DNA from: Pelosinus sp. UFO1
Lineage (GTDB): Bacteria > Bacillota > Negativicutes > DSM-13327
DNA: 64,000 bases
Direction: 5' to 3'
NCBI RefSeq assembly: GCF_000725345.1
Contig: NZ_CP008852.1
Location: 2,571,693-2,635,692 of the forward strand
Shown piece after piece: positions 16,362-26,142 of the stretch; within the stretch, counting starts at the first letter, position 1; each line of letters opens with the position of its first letter. A program made the position numbers and the translations under genes. The notes beneath the pieces were generated by a model. It saw only the letters and a list, made by a program, of their open reading frames with translations, had not been told where the DNA came from and ran no database searches.

Positions 16362-16928
16362 TTATTTCCGTTTAAGCAAATACCCACCTGCAGCAGTACC
16401 AAGTATCCATCCGATCCGTTCCTTCTTGCGAGAAGATTTTTCTTTTTTCATTTCTTCCGCATTTATTTTTGCTTGTTTTTCTAGCTCTTGATTAGCAATT
16501 AATCTTGCTTGAGCGTTCGCCATGTCGGTAACATCTATTTTAGTGGTAGAAGATGTAGAAAACTTAAGTTCTCCATTCTCACCTATTTTGACATCCGGTT
16601 GACCAGATACATTAGGCACTTCAACTTCTTGACCATTTACAATGGCAATAACTTTCCCTTGTCGCTCCACAAATTGCAGGATAGCACCCTCTTGGCTTGG
16701 GGCTTGTACGGTTACCTCTCTGATTGTCTCGGTTTTAGTATTTATCACTTGCTGGGGTAATGTGACAACGGTTTGCGTATTGGTTTTCTGTGCTTGATCA
16801 ATGATGTGCTGTTTCCACTGTTGGTATTCTTGCCTGCCCCAAAACAAAAGGGCCAGTACAACGACTAGCCCCAAGAAATATTTCCAATTATTTGCGATAA
16901 ACGACTTGCTTGCATCTAGATTGATCAT
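16362..16928 (-). CDS. Membrane-anchored protein of the lysis cassette, possible inner spanin
   Basis: A 188-aa protein with one N-terminal membrane helix (residues 15-32, YFLGLVVVLALLFWG), a long periplasm-facing helical and charged region, and a short hydrophobic C-terminus (IGWILGTAAGGYLLKRK). It is the last gene after holin, amidase and DUF6527. Phages of diderm hosts need a spanin to breach the outer membrane, and this gene is in the right place, but no outer-membrane lipoprotein partner is seen. ATG at 16928 lies 2 bases past the previous stop. Confidence 0.5.
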   Translation of the reverse strand: MINLDASKSFIANNWKYFLGLVVVLALLFWGRQEYQQWKQHIIDQAQKTNTQTVVTLPQQVINTKTETIREVTVQAPSQEGAILQFVERQGKVIAIVNGQEVEVPNVSGQPDVKIGENGELKFSTSSTTKIDVTDMANAQARLIANQELEKQAKINAEEMKKEKSSRKKERIGWILGTAAGGYLLKRK

Positions 16929-16930
16929 CT

Positions 16931-17230
16931 TTATAAACAACTCCAATCTGGTAATTCTACTGTTTGTCCTGCTAATGCGTGAGTGCAATCATTCAGAAAC
17001 TGAATTTTACCATCAGTAACAAAACTATGACAACAACATTGCCGATGGTCGTCACCTTCATCCCATTTAACTCGTATTGACGGTGAAATAGTTGGGCTAT
17101 CTGCATTGCCGTTATACTGCCATACTGGTTGGTCTTCAAATGCTTCAACATTAACCTTGTGTGGATATTTACAACCAGGGCAGTCGAATAATAGTGATTT
17201 ATTGTTATTGCAAAAATTTACTTTTGGCAT
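16931..17230 (-). CDS. DUF6527-like phage protein
   Basis: A 99-aa protein with CPGCKYPH near the N-terminus and the C-terminal pattern CHSFVTDGKIQFLNDCTHALAGQTVELPDW, which I recognise as the DUF6527 signature found in many phages next to lysis or tail genes. The cysteines and histidines probably bind zinc. Its role is unknown. It is packed between amidase and the membrane-anchored protein with gaps of 0-2 bp. Confidence 0.75.
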   Translation of the reverse strand: MPKVNFCNNNKSLLFDCPGCKYPHKVNVEAFEDQPVWQYNGNADSPTISPSIRVKWDEGDDHRQCCCHSFVTDGKIQFLNDCTHALAGQTVELPDWSCL

Positions 17231-17773
17231 TTATAAACCTCCTACATAATCAGTAATACCCCTAGCAATTGCCCTAGCAAACTGATCACGCTTACCTTCA
17301 TCTGCTAATAACGCTTCATCATCTGCATTGGAAATAAAGGCTGTCTCTACCAACACTGCTATTGCATCAGTATTGCTTAATACATACAGGCCATTAACGT
17401 GAGGCGTAGCATTTTTAATACCACGGTCAGCCGTACCTATTGTATTAATAATTTGTGATTGGATACACGTTGCTAGTTTTTCGCCACCAACCGATCCATT
17501 ACAGTACCATGTTTCACTACCTTTTGCCTCCGTGTTAGCAGCCGCATTGCAATGAATAGATACAAATAAATCTGAACCAAAGGCATTAGATGCACCGGTA
17601 ATTTGATATAGTTCGTTTTCCTGTACCTCTAGCACGTCATAGCCTACATTACGAAGATAACTAGAAACACGTTGCATGATATCCCTTGCAACAACAGCCT
17701 CTTGCAATCCAGTTGCCCCTTCTGCCCCCGGATCTTTTCCTGGGTAATGTCCGCCGTTAATTGTTATTTTCAT
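17231..17773 (-). CDS. N-acetylmuramoyl-L-alanine amidase (endolysin)
   Basis: A 180-aa single-domain Amidase_3 enzyme that cleaves the bond between MurNAc and L-alanine. Visible zinc ligands are H9 (NGGHYPGKD), E25 and H74 (SIHCNAAAN); the catalytic glutamate is E143 (VLVETAF). No cell-wall binding domain is present, which is common in endolysins acting on thin diderm peptidoglycan. It overlaps the holin stop by one base and starts with a bare ATG and no signal peptide, so it depends on the holin for release. Confidence 0.93.
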   Translation of the reverse strand: MKITINGGHYPGKDPGAEGATGLQEAVVARDIMQRVSSYLRNVGYDVLEVQENELYQITGASNAFGSDLFVSIHCNAAANTEAKGSETWYCNGSVGGEKLATCIQSQIINTIGTADRGIKNATPHVNGLYVLSNTDAIAVLVETAFISNADDEALLADEGKRDQFARAIARGITDYVGGL

Positions 17774-18240
17774 TATTTATCCCCTCCTGTGATTTCAGTC
17801 TGCTTTCTTCCTAACATGGCAATGAGCGGATCAACGCCTTGCATACCCATGTCTCGTAAATTCTCTAGAATACTTTTCGCCTCAATTAAAGCTAGATATG
17901 CGCTCATAATCTCAGTGGCAGCATGGCCCACAGAATATCCTATAATAGAAAATTGCTCTAATTGATGTGCGGCTATCAGAGCAAGCATGTACCAGATTAT
18001 TTTTTTAAGGCCTTCTCTCATTCCCCGGCTACTAATCGTGTCAGTTTGCCAAGCCTTTATAAAACCACCTGCATCTTTCGAAAGCACACCCCATTTTGTC
18101 AGCCAATCCAATACTACCAAGCAACCTAATGCCCCTAATCCCGCATTGTAATCACCAAATAGCCATGTAAGACAAACGCTTAACAATATTTTTATCTGCC
18201 ATGCCTCAATAAGTTTTTCCCAGTGTTTAACTATTTCCAA
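17773..18240 (-). CDS. Phage holin, family 4 type
   Basis: A 155-aa membrane protein with hydrophobic segments around residues 15-45 (LLSVCLTWLFGDYNAGLGALGCLVVLDWLTK) and 75-110, with the SSRGMREGLKK loop typical of toxin-secretion/phage-lysis holins (TcdE/Cph1-like). It permeabilises the inner membrane and precedes the amidase. A TTG near 18240 after GGGGGGTGG is the likely start; an in-frame TTG at 18255 lies upstream of that site. Confidence 0.88.
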   Translation of the reverse strand: MEIVKHWEKLIEAWQIKILLSVCLTWLFGDYNAGLGALGCLVVLDWLTKWGVLSKDAGGFIKAWQTDTISSRGMREGLKKIIWYMLALIAAHQLEQFSIIGYSVGHAATEIMSAYLALIEAKSILENLRDMGMQGVDPLIAMLGRKQTEITGGDK

Positions 18241-18325
18241 TTCTCCACCCCCCAAAAATTTATATAAAAATAACCGCTACTTAGCGGCATGGTTCCTTCG
18301 GCATATCGTCACCTACAATAAAAAT

Positions 18326-18341
18326 AGAGCCCATCGGCTCT
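18326..18341 (-). terminator. Hairpin after the tail-fibre gene
   Basis: AGAGCC / GGCTCT stem followed by ATTTTTA on the minus strand, between the large tail protein and the holin. Confidence 0.6.
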
Positions 18342-18360
18342 TATACGAGTTTAATACCTA

Positions 18361-21285
18361 TTAATATTTAGACACTTTATAGATTGTAGTACCGTTTATC
18401 AAGAATATACAACCTGTCTGCTCGCCAACATAACTAGTAACTAAAGGTATTTTAACCCAACTTATAGCATCTTTACTGAGGTATGTACACCGCGACATGC
18501 CACAAACTACATAAATTCCTTGTGCTTTAACAATGCCAAGACTCGCTTCTTCCATTTCTAAAACACACTCAGCTTTAGTTATATCGTCAATCTCTGCAAG
18601 TTTTCCTTTAAAAACACCAGCTGAACTTCTTTTAGGTAATCCAGTTGTTCGCCCAGTTATTGTTACATAACCACGGTCTATCCCTTGTTCGTCTGATGCA
18701 AACAAAAAAGTTTGGTCTTTATCATCATTGAGGATAAAACCTACTGGTCGTTGCACGGCGTTTTCTGTGCTAGTCAAGCGGTAAATGTGGCGATTAGCGT
18801 AGCGATAGGTATATGGGTCGAAAAATTCAAAGTCGTCGATTTGCGGCACACTGATAAAGAGTACCCACCCATTTGGATATTTCTCGCCGCAGGAGATAGC
18901 AAAACCGTCCTTTGTAGCATTACTACTATGGATATGGTGCACTGGCAAATATTCGTCAACACTGTTATAGTTCTGCAACAATTCAAAGGTCGTAGGTGTT
19001 AAATATTTTACCTTGTAAAATCTCCCGTTTCCGACACCATTACTGTCTAATCCCCCTGTATTAGAAGCATTAATTGTGTTTTCAAGGAAAGAATATAATC
19101 CGCTAAAATTTTTCTTGAAGCAAATCAAATCGCTAGTAACAAAACCATGCGGGGCAGACGTTGTTACAATAGCCTTTCCGCCAGAAGTCGCAATACTAGA
19201 TACTGTTATCGGGGTTTCGTATTGAAAGCAATTAATCGGCTCTTTCGCCGCGCCAGTAGGCAGAATGTAATTTCGTCTGACAACTGACAATTCACCTGCG
19301 CTATATGCGCCTATGGAAGAATAGTCGAAGTTATTCCCAAATTTGGAAACATATGCCCCGGAGCCTAATTCATGCAAAACAACCCAAATTCGACCACCAT
19401 CAGTAGTGCCAAGAATAACATGTTTTGTAGCGTTAATTCCGTTGTACGGTACATACACGGTGCACTTAGATTTAACCGAAAAAGGATTAGCTAAATATCC
19501 AGACATGGTGTATGGGAATGCTGCATCTTGTGGATTTGTTCCAAAATCAAAAGGATGTACAGCGCGAATTAATTTCATTCCGTTTTTATCAAGTATTGGC
19601 GATAAACCACCACTACCATAAGGCGTAGCATCTGCTTTCACACCACCTATATTGCTAGTATGTTGATTATAATTCCACGCAGGTAATCCAGGTTCGTATT
19701 TGTAAAGTTTTTGTTCCTCTGATGTTAACGAAGCATTCGCCGAAGGAATCCGTTCAGAAGATACAAAAGTATCATCCGACACTCTATAAACTGGTTCGTA
19801 AATAGCAGATAAATCGAAGTCAACCATGCCGCCGTTTGTAGTTTTATCGTCACTTGCTGCTGCCGGGTAATTATGATATATATTCCCAAGTCTAGTAAAA
19901 AAACATAGTCTCATGCTTGTTTCACGCGAATAATTTGAAACATCTGGTCCACCCTTTTTAAAAGGTATAAATCCTATAGCACCTATAGAATCTCCTGTTT
20001 TCCAGTTAGGCAATGAGGTAATATCAACAGTCCCTGCATTTACTCCGTCTGTTACGGTTAAAATAGTACTAGCTAAAAAAGCTTTCCAATTTTCCAGGGA
20101 TGCCCATTTAGTAGCATTTACAATGCGCGATACATTAAACCCATCACCATGAAAATAGCTCCCATCCTCAGCCGTGAATAGTGAAACATCAGTAAATAAA
20201 TTTGCAAATGACATTGTTATATTGTTTCCTGTTCCCGTCATTGTTGGTACTGCGCCGCGTATTTTGGTTACTTCTTTTAAATCTTTAATCAAAAACTGTC
20301 TTCTACCACTGGTTGTGATTGTCATTGCATTTCCGCCAACAACTCCTGCGCCAATCTCATAAACCTTACCTATCTCGGCATTTAGATTGTTTTGGGGGTA
20401 CAATTCAGCAGTTATTACTCCGCCTGTACCTACTATTGAGTCAATGGTGCAAATAACCGCTTTAGCTTTAATATCTGGCGTAAAGGAATATATCCCCCCT
20501 ATTGCAGTTGTAGCAGTAAAAATCCTTTTATGAAGAGGCGAAACATCTACAGGAGAGCTTGGGTATTCTAACAGATATGTTCCTGTAGCCGTTCCTGTAC
20601 TAATAATACTTGCCGTAAATGTTGCATAGGCGTAAATATTATTAATATAGAAAGTGGTTGGCTTAACTATTTTGATTTTATTATCCACAGATATAGCGCA
20701 AGGTTCATCAGTATAGAGTAAATTCCCGGCGTAAGCACTATTAGCCAACACCGCTAATTCAATTGTGTTTGCACCATCGTTGCCGGAAGGAATAATGGTA
20801 AGTTTAAAATGTTTTTGCGTTCCTTTTGTAAAAATGTTTTTTGTTACGCCAGGTGATATTGGTTGGTAATCTATTGGTATTGCGATTGTTGAACCAAATT
20901 GCCATACCTTATATGCATATAATGGGCTATCTACCGCGCCATTAAAGGTAATGGTAAGGCTTTCATGCGCCGCCAAAGAACTTGCTGGGATTTTAAAGAT
21001 TGTTTCGCCTTTTTTGAGCGATATTGTATTCCCAGATAATTCCGATGATGTATAACCAACTACTTGAGACGAAAACCAAAGACCAGTTGTTTTATCAAGC
21101 TTATTAACTTGAAAAGCAACGGTTGCCCCATAATCAGCGGCACCATTATTCTCAATTATGATAGTAAGTTCTTTTCCATATTCAACTGGGACACTTACGG
21201 CTTTACTTGTTAAAGCATTGGTTGCAATTTCTATGCGGTCTATAATTTCAACCGTTTTTAGTTTTGTTGGCGATAATAAAGGCAT
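18361..21285 (-). CDS. Large tail protein, probable receptor-binding or side-fibre protein
   Basis: A 974-aa beta-rich protein without catalytic motifs that I can identify. It comes after the J-like protein, DUF2793, a BppU-like protein and an alanine-rich fibre, the usual place of the host-recognition protein. The C-terminal 150 residues (WVKIPLVTSYVGEQTGCIFLIN at the end) look like repeated beta blades of the kind that score events against time-lapse values in fibre tips. Sequence of such proteins varies fast, so function rests on position. Confidence 0.55.
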   Translation of the reverse strand: MPLLSPTKLKTVEIIDRIEIATNALTSKAVSVPVEYGKELTIIIENNGAADYGATVAFQVNKLDKTTGLWFSSQVVGYTSSELSGNTISLKKGETIFKIPASSLAAHESLTITFNGAVDSPLYAYKVWQFGSTIAIPIDYQPISPGVTKNIFTKGTQKHFKLTIIPSGNDGANTIELAVLANSAYAGNLLYTDEPCAISVDNKIKIVKPTTFYINNIYAYATFTASIISTGTATGTYLLEYPSSPVDVSPLHKRIFTATTAIGGIYSFTPDIKAKAVICTIDSIVGTGGVITAELYPQNNLNAEIGKVYEIGAGVVGGNAMTITTSGRRQFLIKDLKEVTKIRGAVPTMTGTGNNITMSFANLFTDVSLFTAEDGSYFHGDGFNVSRIVNATKWASLENWKAFLASTILTVTDGVNAGTVDITSLPNWKTGDSIGAIGFIPFKKGGPDVSNYSRETSMRLCFFTRLGNIYHNYPAAASDDKTTNGGMVDFDLSAIYEPVYRVSDDTFVSSERIPSANASLTSEEQKLYKYEPGLPAWNYNQHTSNIGGVKADATPYGSGGLSPILDKNGMKLIRAVHPFDFGTNPQDAAFPYTMSGYLANPFSVKSKCTVYVPYNGINATKHVILGTTDGGRIWVVLHELGSGAYVSKFGNNFDYSSIGAYSAGELSVVRRNYILPTGAAKEPINCFQYETPITVSSIATSGGKAIVTTSAPHGFVTSDLICFKKNFSGLYSFLENTINASNTGGLDSNGVGNGRFYKVKYLTPTTFELLQNYNSVDEYLPVHHIHSSNATKDGFAISCGEKYPNGWVLFISVPQIDDFEFFDPYTYRYANRHIYRLTSTENAVQRPVGFILNDDKDQTFLFASDEQGIDRGYVTITGRTTGLPKRSSAGVFKGKLAEIDDITKAECVLEMEEASLGIVKAQGIYVVCGMSRCTYLSKDAISWVKIPLVTSYVGEQTGCIFLINGTTIYKVSKY

Positions 21286-21298
21286 TTAATAGTCCCCC

Positions 21299-22492
21299 TT
21301 AATTTATTGTTACTGCCGGAATTACCGTAGGCAATCCATCAACATATGTAATAGCTGCCTGTGTGACTGTAAATGTTCCTAAGTGCGAAATGTGAGTAGC
21401 AGAAATAATTGTCACATTGCCGTCGTTGTTATAAGTGATGGTAAGCACTCCAGTTGCATTGTCTGGCCAAGTTATATTTAACGGTGAAGTAGGTCGTCCG
21501 TATTGGTTATAACTTATTGTCGAAGTAATGGTATATGCTTCGCTTCTAAACCATGACTTTATTGAATCCTTTAGAGTTAACAAAGCATTGCTATTAAGCA
21601 TCCCATAATTTGTGATATTTGTTGCTGTTGATCCTAATGTTATGCTTAAAGTAGAGGTTGCAACATAAGTTACCCGCATATACGCCGCGTTGCTCGGTGA
21701 TGCTGTCGTGTAATTCGTATAAGATCCATCCACAGATGATATAAAAGTCTTATTTGAGTCATAGTAACAGATATAACGTACAGTACTAAAAAAATAACTC
21801 GTACTAGCCGATATAGGAATAAAATCTGTTGTCTTCCAACCAGATTGCGTTGATGTCGCTCCAGTAGTCTTGTTGAGGATTGTATCTAAATAACTCGCAA
21901 TCGAATTAACAAGGTTATTGCTTGAAACATAAACATCTGTATTTTTTACAGCATTACTTGCTAGTGGCGGTACATAAGCTGACTTTTGCCAACTGCCTGC
22001 ACCACTTGCACCTAGCTTAATATACTGACCATTATTTGTTATTGTTGGATCGTTGGTGACTAAACAAATCGCATTAGCACCATGGGCCAAATCAGTGTTC
22101 ATTAATGCAACTGTAGTAAATGCTAGGCTACCAATATTTTGAGCTGCAAGATTCGCTGCATTAGCTGAACTCGCGGCTGCAAGATTTGAATTATCAGCTT
22201 CTATTGCTTTTTGTGTAGCAATTACAGCTTGCCCAGTAGCTTCAGTCGCTTTGGTTGTGGCTATTCCTGCCTGAGTAACCGCTGTAGCAGTAGACTCTAT
22301 AACAGCATTTTCAATTGTTTCGTTAATATTAGTTTCCGACTGTAATACATCATTTTTAACGTTTTCCACTATGGTTATTGCAGCTTGAGCTGCATTAGCG
22401 GCATTCGTTACCTGCGCAACTGATGCTGCCGATCCTTGATCTATAACAACTATATTATCTGTTCCTCTTACTACTATTACATTATCTGCCAT
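21299..22492 (-). CDS. Tail fibre protein with alanine-rich coiled-coil repeats
   Basis: A 397-aa protein. Residues 20-115 are alanine/threonine-rich heptad-like repeats (TQAGIATTKATEATGQAVI and similar) that form trimeric fibre shafts. The remainder is beta-rich with a repeated short motif around SISYNQYGRPTSPLNI. Its start overlaps the preceding BppU-like stop, so the genes are coupled. Probably a trimeric tail fibre joined to the baseplate. Confidence 0.65.
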   Translation of the reverse strand: MADNVIVVRGTDNIVVIDQGSAASVAQVTNAANAAQAAITIVENVKNDVLQSETNINETIENAVIESTATAVTQAGIATTKATEATGQAVIATQKAIEADNSNLAAASSANAANLAAQNIGSLAFTTVALMNTDLAHGANAICLVTNDPTITNNGQYIKLGASGAGSWQKSAYVPPLASNAVKNTDVYVSSNNLVNSIASYLDTILNKTTGATSTQSGWKTTDFIPISASTSYFFSTVRYICYYDSNKTFISSVDGSYTNYTTASPSNAAYMRVTYVATSTLSITLGSTATNITNYGMLNSNALLTLKDSIKSWFRSEAYTITSTISYNQYGRPTSPLNITWPDNATGVLTITYNNDGNVTIISATHISHLGTFTVTQAAITYVDGLPTVIPAVTIN

Positions 22493-22848
22493 TATTTCGT
22501 TACCTCCGCTGCTACATAAAACCCGCCTACTAAATTTGTTTCCACATATTCACCAGCACCGGACCACTGATTGTCATATACATATTTCGTGAAATCGTTT
22601 GGAGTTGGTCCATCTGCTGGAATACTTGCCATTTGTGTTGATGTTAAGTAAAAATAATACCATCCGTTTACCGCATCTGTTACAACTACTATTGCTTCTG
22701 CCAACACTCCACTCTGCGTTGTTGTTTTTATCTGACATTTACCTGCTAAATTCGTTAAATCAACAGGGGTATCACCTCGCCTCCATTGGATTGGTCCTGA
22801 ACTAAAACTATTTCCTTGTCTTGCATAAAAATCATGTATTCCTGCCAA
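22492..22848 (-). CDS. BppU-like baseplate or tail protein
   Basis: A 118-aa protein beginning MAGIHDFYARQGNSFSSG with a beta-sandwich pattern DTPVDLTNLAGKCQIKT and WYYFYLTSTQMASIP, resembling the N-terminal domain of baseplate upper proteins (BppU) that attach fibres to the tail tip. It is directly before the coiled-coil fibre gene, overlapping by one base. Confidence 0.55.
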   Translation of the reverse strand: MAGIHDFYARQGNSFSSGPIQWRRGDTPVDLTNLAGKCQIKTTTQSGVLAEAIVVVTDAVNGWYYFYLTSTQMASIPADGPTPNDFTKYVYDNQWSGAGEYVETNLVGGFYVAAEVTK

Positions 22849-22862
22849 TCAAATCACCATCC

Positions 22863-23207
22863 TTATATTGCCGTAATCAACCAAGTTGATGATCCACGCT
22901 TATAATACTTATCTTCATCTATTACATAGAGTAACCATCCTTGACGCGGAATGTAGTAATCCCACGCTCCACCAATAAACTGTGCTATCTGTCCATCTTT
23001 CCCCGCCCATACACCAGTGCTACTTGATGGAATAATATAAGCGTCTCCTTCTAATGGAGACGCTGGCGGAGCTGTCATATCTTTATCTTTTACGGTACGG
23101 TCTACCAAAAAGTCTAGCAGATTCAATCCTTGGTTATGTGTAACTTCTTTTTGTGCCTGCGACTGCACGATATAGGGCAGTCCCAAGTTTGGTGTTTTAT
23201 CTGACAT
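22863..23207 (-). CDS. DUF2793-like tail protein
   Basis: A 114-aa protein beginning MSDKTPNLGLPYIVQSQAQKEVTHN and continuing through a GDAYIIPSSSTGVWAGKDGQIAQF segment. This is the signature of DUF2793, a small domain encoded beside J-like tail-tip genes in GTA-like and other siphophages. It overlaps the J-like stop by one base. Role unknown, presumably fibre attachment. Confidence 0.8.
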   Translation of the reverse strand: MSDKTPNLGLPYIVQSQAQKEVTHNQGLNLLDFLVDRTVKDKDMTAPPASPLEGDAYIIPSSSTGVWAGKDGQIAQFIGGAWDYYIPRQGWLLYVIDEDKYYKRGSSTWLITAI

Positions 23208-25702
23208 TAAATAATTTCCTCCCTTACTGTTCCTCTTCCGCGAGTTTCGCTAATTTGATAAATTCTAACGGTGATATTACTTTGTACACTACCAAAATCA
23301 GTTATTTGGTTAGCGACAGGGTATGTTGCTATTTTTGCTGTAACTGCTATTGTCCTTTTTACTGTACTACCACTCATAATATCGACTTCATATTTCTCAG
23401 ATGTTTCGTTTAGGGGAGCATCTGAAAGGTCCTTCCACTCACCGTCATAGCGAGTTCTACGCATCCATGTCAAAGTAATATCTCCATTACTGTTTCTCAC
23501 TCCCTCTACATGACAAGGTGCAAACGGTTTACTCATTGTTGCATTGTCCGTAAATGTCGTATTTGTGTATGTTAAATCGTCAACTGACTGTGTGGTTGGT
23601 CCAATCCGATATTGCCTTGCTGTATACCAATCACTACTATTTGATGTAATCTTGCCTAAAGTATTGGACGTTAGTAATACAAATCGCTCATTAATTGCAT
23701 GTTGGCTAATTTTACTCTCGGTACCTAGTCTACCACGCAATAATCCTGACAACCTGTAAGTGTCGGTATTCAAAAGCGTAGCTGTAGTAAACTGCACTAT
23801 TTCATTTCCTATTACTGCTGCATTATAGCCATTCAGTACATCTATTTCTGGTCTAGATTCCAATGTTCCGTTAATTAAAACAATATCTATCGTATTTTTA
23901 TTATCCCAGAAATGTTCAGCTCCTGCGGCTAATTCAGTAATTGCATATCCCATTATTGCGTTTGCCGTGTGTTGTTGTAACAGGTCATACGTAGATCCAT
24001 CATCGGACGTTTTAAAGATGTTGACTCCTGCGTAAACTTGACCAGTAGCTGCAAAATAAATCGAATCTGTCGCGCTGGTATCTCCAGGTAATTTTGGTAT
24101 ATCTATAAACTCAAAATATACTTGTGTGGCTGCATCTCCTTCACCTAATACTGTACTAGGATCAATGACTCTCTCCACTCGTTCATAAATAGTACCTGCA
24201 ATTGCCACTGCTGATATTTTATTTAACCCCGGTTTTCCAAAAGATGATTGAGCCACGATGCAAGGATATAAGTTTCCTAGTTCATCTTCAAGTTTTAGCA
24301 CATCACCCGGTAATACATCGGCATATTTACTTCCTAGAACTGTCTCGTAGGCAGTGCGATTTATCCATGCCTCATATAGTTTAGTATCCGCTAGTTCTTG
24401 CGCCTGCGAATCCGTCATTACTAGGCCTGAATCAATTGATGATTCTGTTTTCCCACTAGTTAATTGACGTTTACTAGATATTGTTTGATCTTGGTAATCA
24501 AAATCTGGTGATACATATTTTACAGTTACACTTCTAGGTAATTCAAGTTCGTCCGTTATTGTAATTTTTAGAGGTTCTGTGCGTTCTGTTTCATAGGCCC
24601 CCATATCTTCATATGGGATGATTAATGCATTTTCAGCGTGGCGCTGACGAAAATATATTTTCCCATCTCGTTCTACACCATCGAATAAATGCGTTAACAT
24701 TAATGGTTCAATTTTATCACGTCCACTACTAGCACGCTCAACACTATAACCATTGACTGTAATCCCTTCAAGATCTGTAGTGTCTATATCAGATTGCTCT
24801 AGACCAGATTCAACAGTTATTTCTTTTATGACTTCGCTTAACCCATTTCTTTCTATTTCTATTTCAAATGTAAAATTTGGGATTCTACGACCAAAGTCAT
24901 CTGTATAGATATCTTTAAAGATAATATAGGCTAACCCTCGATAAGCAGGTACGTTCCCAGTGCCCTCGATTGATTCCATGTAACTATCTGGTAATTGGTC
25001 CTCTGTACCTGAATGGATTGTAAATTCATGTTTTGCTGTATGTGGCTCAACCTTCAGTATAAATGTTGCACCATCTAGAATCGTATCCTCGGTAGATTTT
25101 TTATCAATAATGAACGACACAAATCCATTACTATAATAGGTTCCAAAATGAGCATCCGCATATTCTATACCGCTACTATCCTTAACACCTAAAACTTGCG
25201 AACTATCAACGTTTTTTGCTGTAAGCGTCCATGTTGATGTGGTTTGAGAATCTACACTTGCAAAAGTAAGTTTATTCTTATATTCTCCTGTTACTACGTA
25301 TTTTGATTCGTATAAAGGAAATGCTGCCCCATCAGCCCATACACGTTTAATACGATTGATTGGCCCTTTACCAATTGCTACTGCGAAAGAGACACTGTAA
25401 GTGTAGGTTGTTACTTTCGCACCGCCTCCTTTTCCACCTTGTCGACTCGTTTTTTTATGTTCTACATATTTCGTACCCCACATGATGTTTCCAGCAACTC
25501 GTGCAGCACCTCCATATATTTTTCCAATGCTTTTTCCGTATGTTGATGTTTGGATTTGTAATCCTGACATCTTTGCCCCTTCAATTTTTTGTGGGAAGAG
25601 ATAATTTTGATCGACATAGCTTCCAGCCATTGTCGCAACTCCTACCCAAAACGCATTCCATCCTGATCCTTGCGCTAACGCTGTAAATAAAATAGTTGCC
25701 AT
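23207..25702 (-). CDS. Tail-tip hub protein, GTA/lambda J-like
   Basis: An 831-aa protein of the Phage-tail_3/GTA type. The N-terminus is a hydrophobic stretch, followed by a hub region (TSTYGKSIGKIYGGAARVAGNIMWG and a glycine-rich loop), barrel-like domains, and fibronectin-like segments near 700-800 (PCHVEGVRNSNGDITLTWMRRTRYDGEW). It forms the distal tail hub and contacts the receptor or membrane. Order DUF2460, DUF2163, NlpC/P60, J matches gene-transfer-agent and lambda-like tail tips. Confidence 0.8.
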   Translation of the reverse strand: MATILFTALAQGSGWNAFWVGVATMAGSYVDQNYLFPQKIEGAKMSGLQIQTSTYGKSIGKIYGGAARVAGNIMWGTKYVEHKKTSRQGGKGGGAKVTTYTYSVSFAVAIGKGPINRIKRVWADGAAFPLYESKYVVTGEYKNKLTFASVDSQTTSTWTLTAKNVDSSQVLGVKDSSGIEYADAHFGTYYSNGFVSFIIDKKSTEDTILDGATFILKVEPHTAKHEFTIHSGTEDQLPDSYMESIEGTGNVPAYRGLAYIIFKDIYTDDFGRRIPNFTFEIEIERNGLSEVIKEITVESGLEQSDIDTTDLEGITVNGYSVERASSGRDKIEPLMLTHLFDGVERDGKIYFRQRHAENALIIPYEDMGAYETERTEPLKITITDELELPRSVTVKYVSPDFDYQDQTISSKRQLTSGKTESSIDSGLVMTDSQAQELADTKLYEAWINRTAYETVLGSKYADVLPGDVLKLEDELGNLYPCIVAQSSFGKPGLNKISAVAIAGTIYERVERVIDPSTVLGEGDAATQVYFEFIDIPKLPGDTSATDSIYFAATGQVYAGVNIFKTSDDGSTYDLLQQHTANAIMGYAITELAAGAEHFWDNKNTIDIVLINGTLESRPEIDVLNGYNAAVIGNEIVQFTTATLLNTDTYRLSGLLRGRLGTESKISQHAINERFVLLTSNTLGKITSNSSDWYTARQYRIGPTTQSVDDLTYTNTTFTDNATMSKPFAPCHVEGVRNSNGDITLTWMRRTRYDGEWKDLSDAPLNETSEKYEVDIMSGSTVKRTIAVTAKIATYPVANQITDFGSVQSNITVRIYQISETRGRGTVREEII

Positions 25703-26142
25703 TAATCTACTACTCCAGGAAATTGAAATGCGTGCCGGATGCGCTTCTGCCAGTTTTCATCCATTCTCGTTTCTATGACTTTTCCAATTCCAAAGTCACC
25801 GCAAGCATGAATAAAAAATCCATCATATGATACTATTCCTAGATGGTGATCAGGGAATTTTTCTTTCATGGCAAATGTCAAAATATCTCCCGGTTTTACT
25901 TCCCTAACTGATATTTCTTTTAGATGTTTTTGAATCTCAGGATACATTTTTTCTTCACGACAATAGTAAAATGCCGTTTGCGGATAATCTACATTATCAG
26001 CAATACTAATTCCTGTTATTTCTTTATATATTCCGCGCACAAATCCGATACAATCACAAGCTACACCTTTTAAACTTTGTTGATGTTGCCATTTTGTGCC
26101 GATCCATGATCTTGCCGTCTTTATTATTTCATCTCGATTCAT
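25702..26142 (-). CDS. NlpC/P60 tail peptidase
   Basis: A 146-aa cysteine peptidase. The nucleophile C31 lies in CDCIGFVRG, and histidines H100 (DHHLGIVSYDG) and H112 (IHACG) complete the site. It corresponds to the lambda K/GTA g14 type and probably degrades peptidoglycan during DNA entry. It overlaps both neighbours by 1-4 bp. Confidence 0.9.
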   Translation of the reverse strand: MNRDEIIKTARSWIGTKWQHQQSLKGVACDCIGFVRGIYKEITGISIADNVDYPQTAFYYCREEKMYPEIQKHLKEISVREVKPGDILTFAMKEKFPDHHLGIVSYDGFFIHACGDFGIGKVIETRMDENWQKRIRHAFQFPGVVD

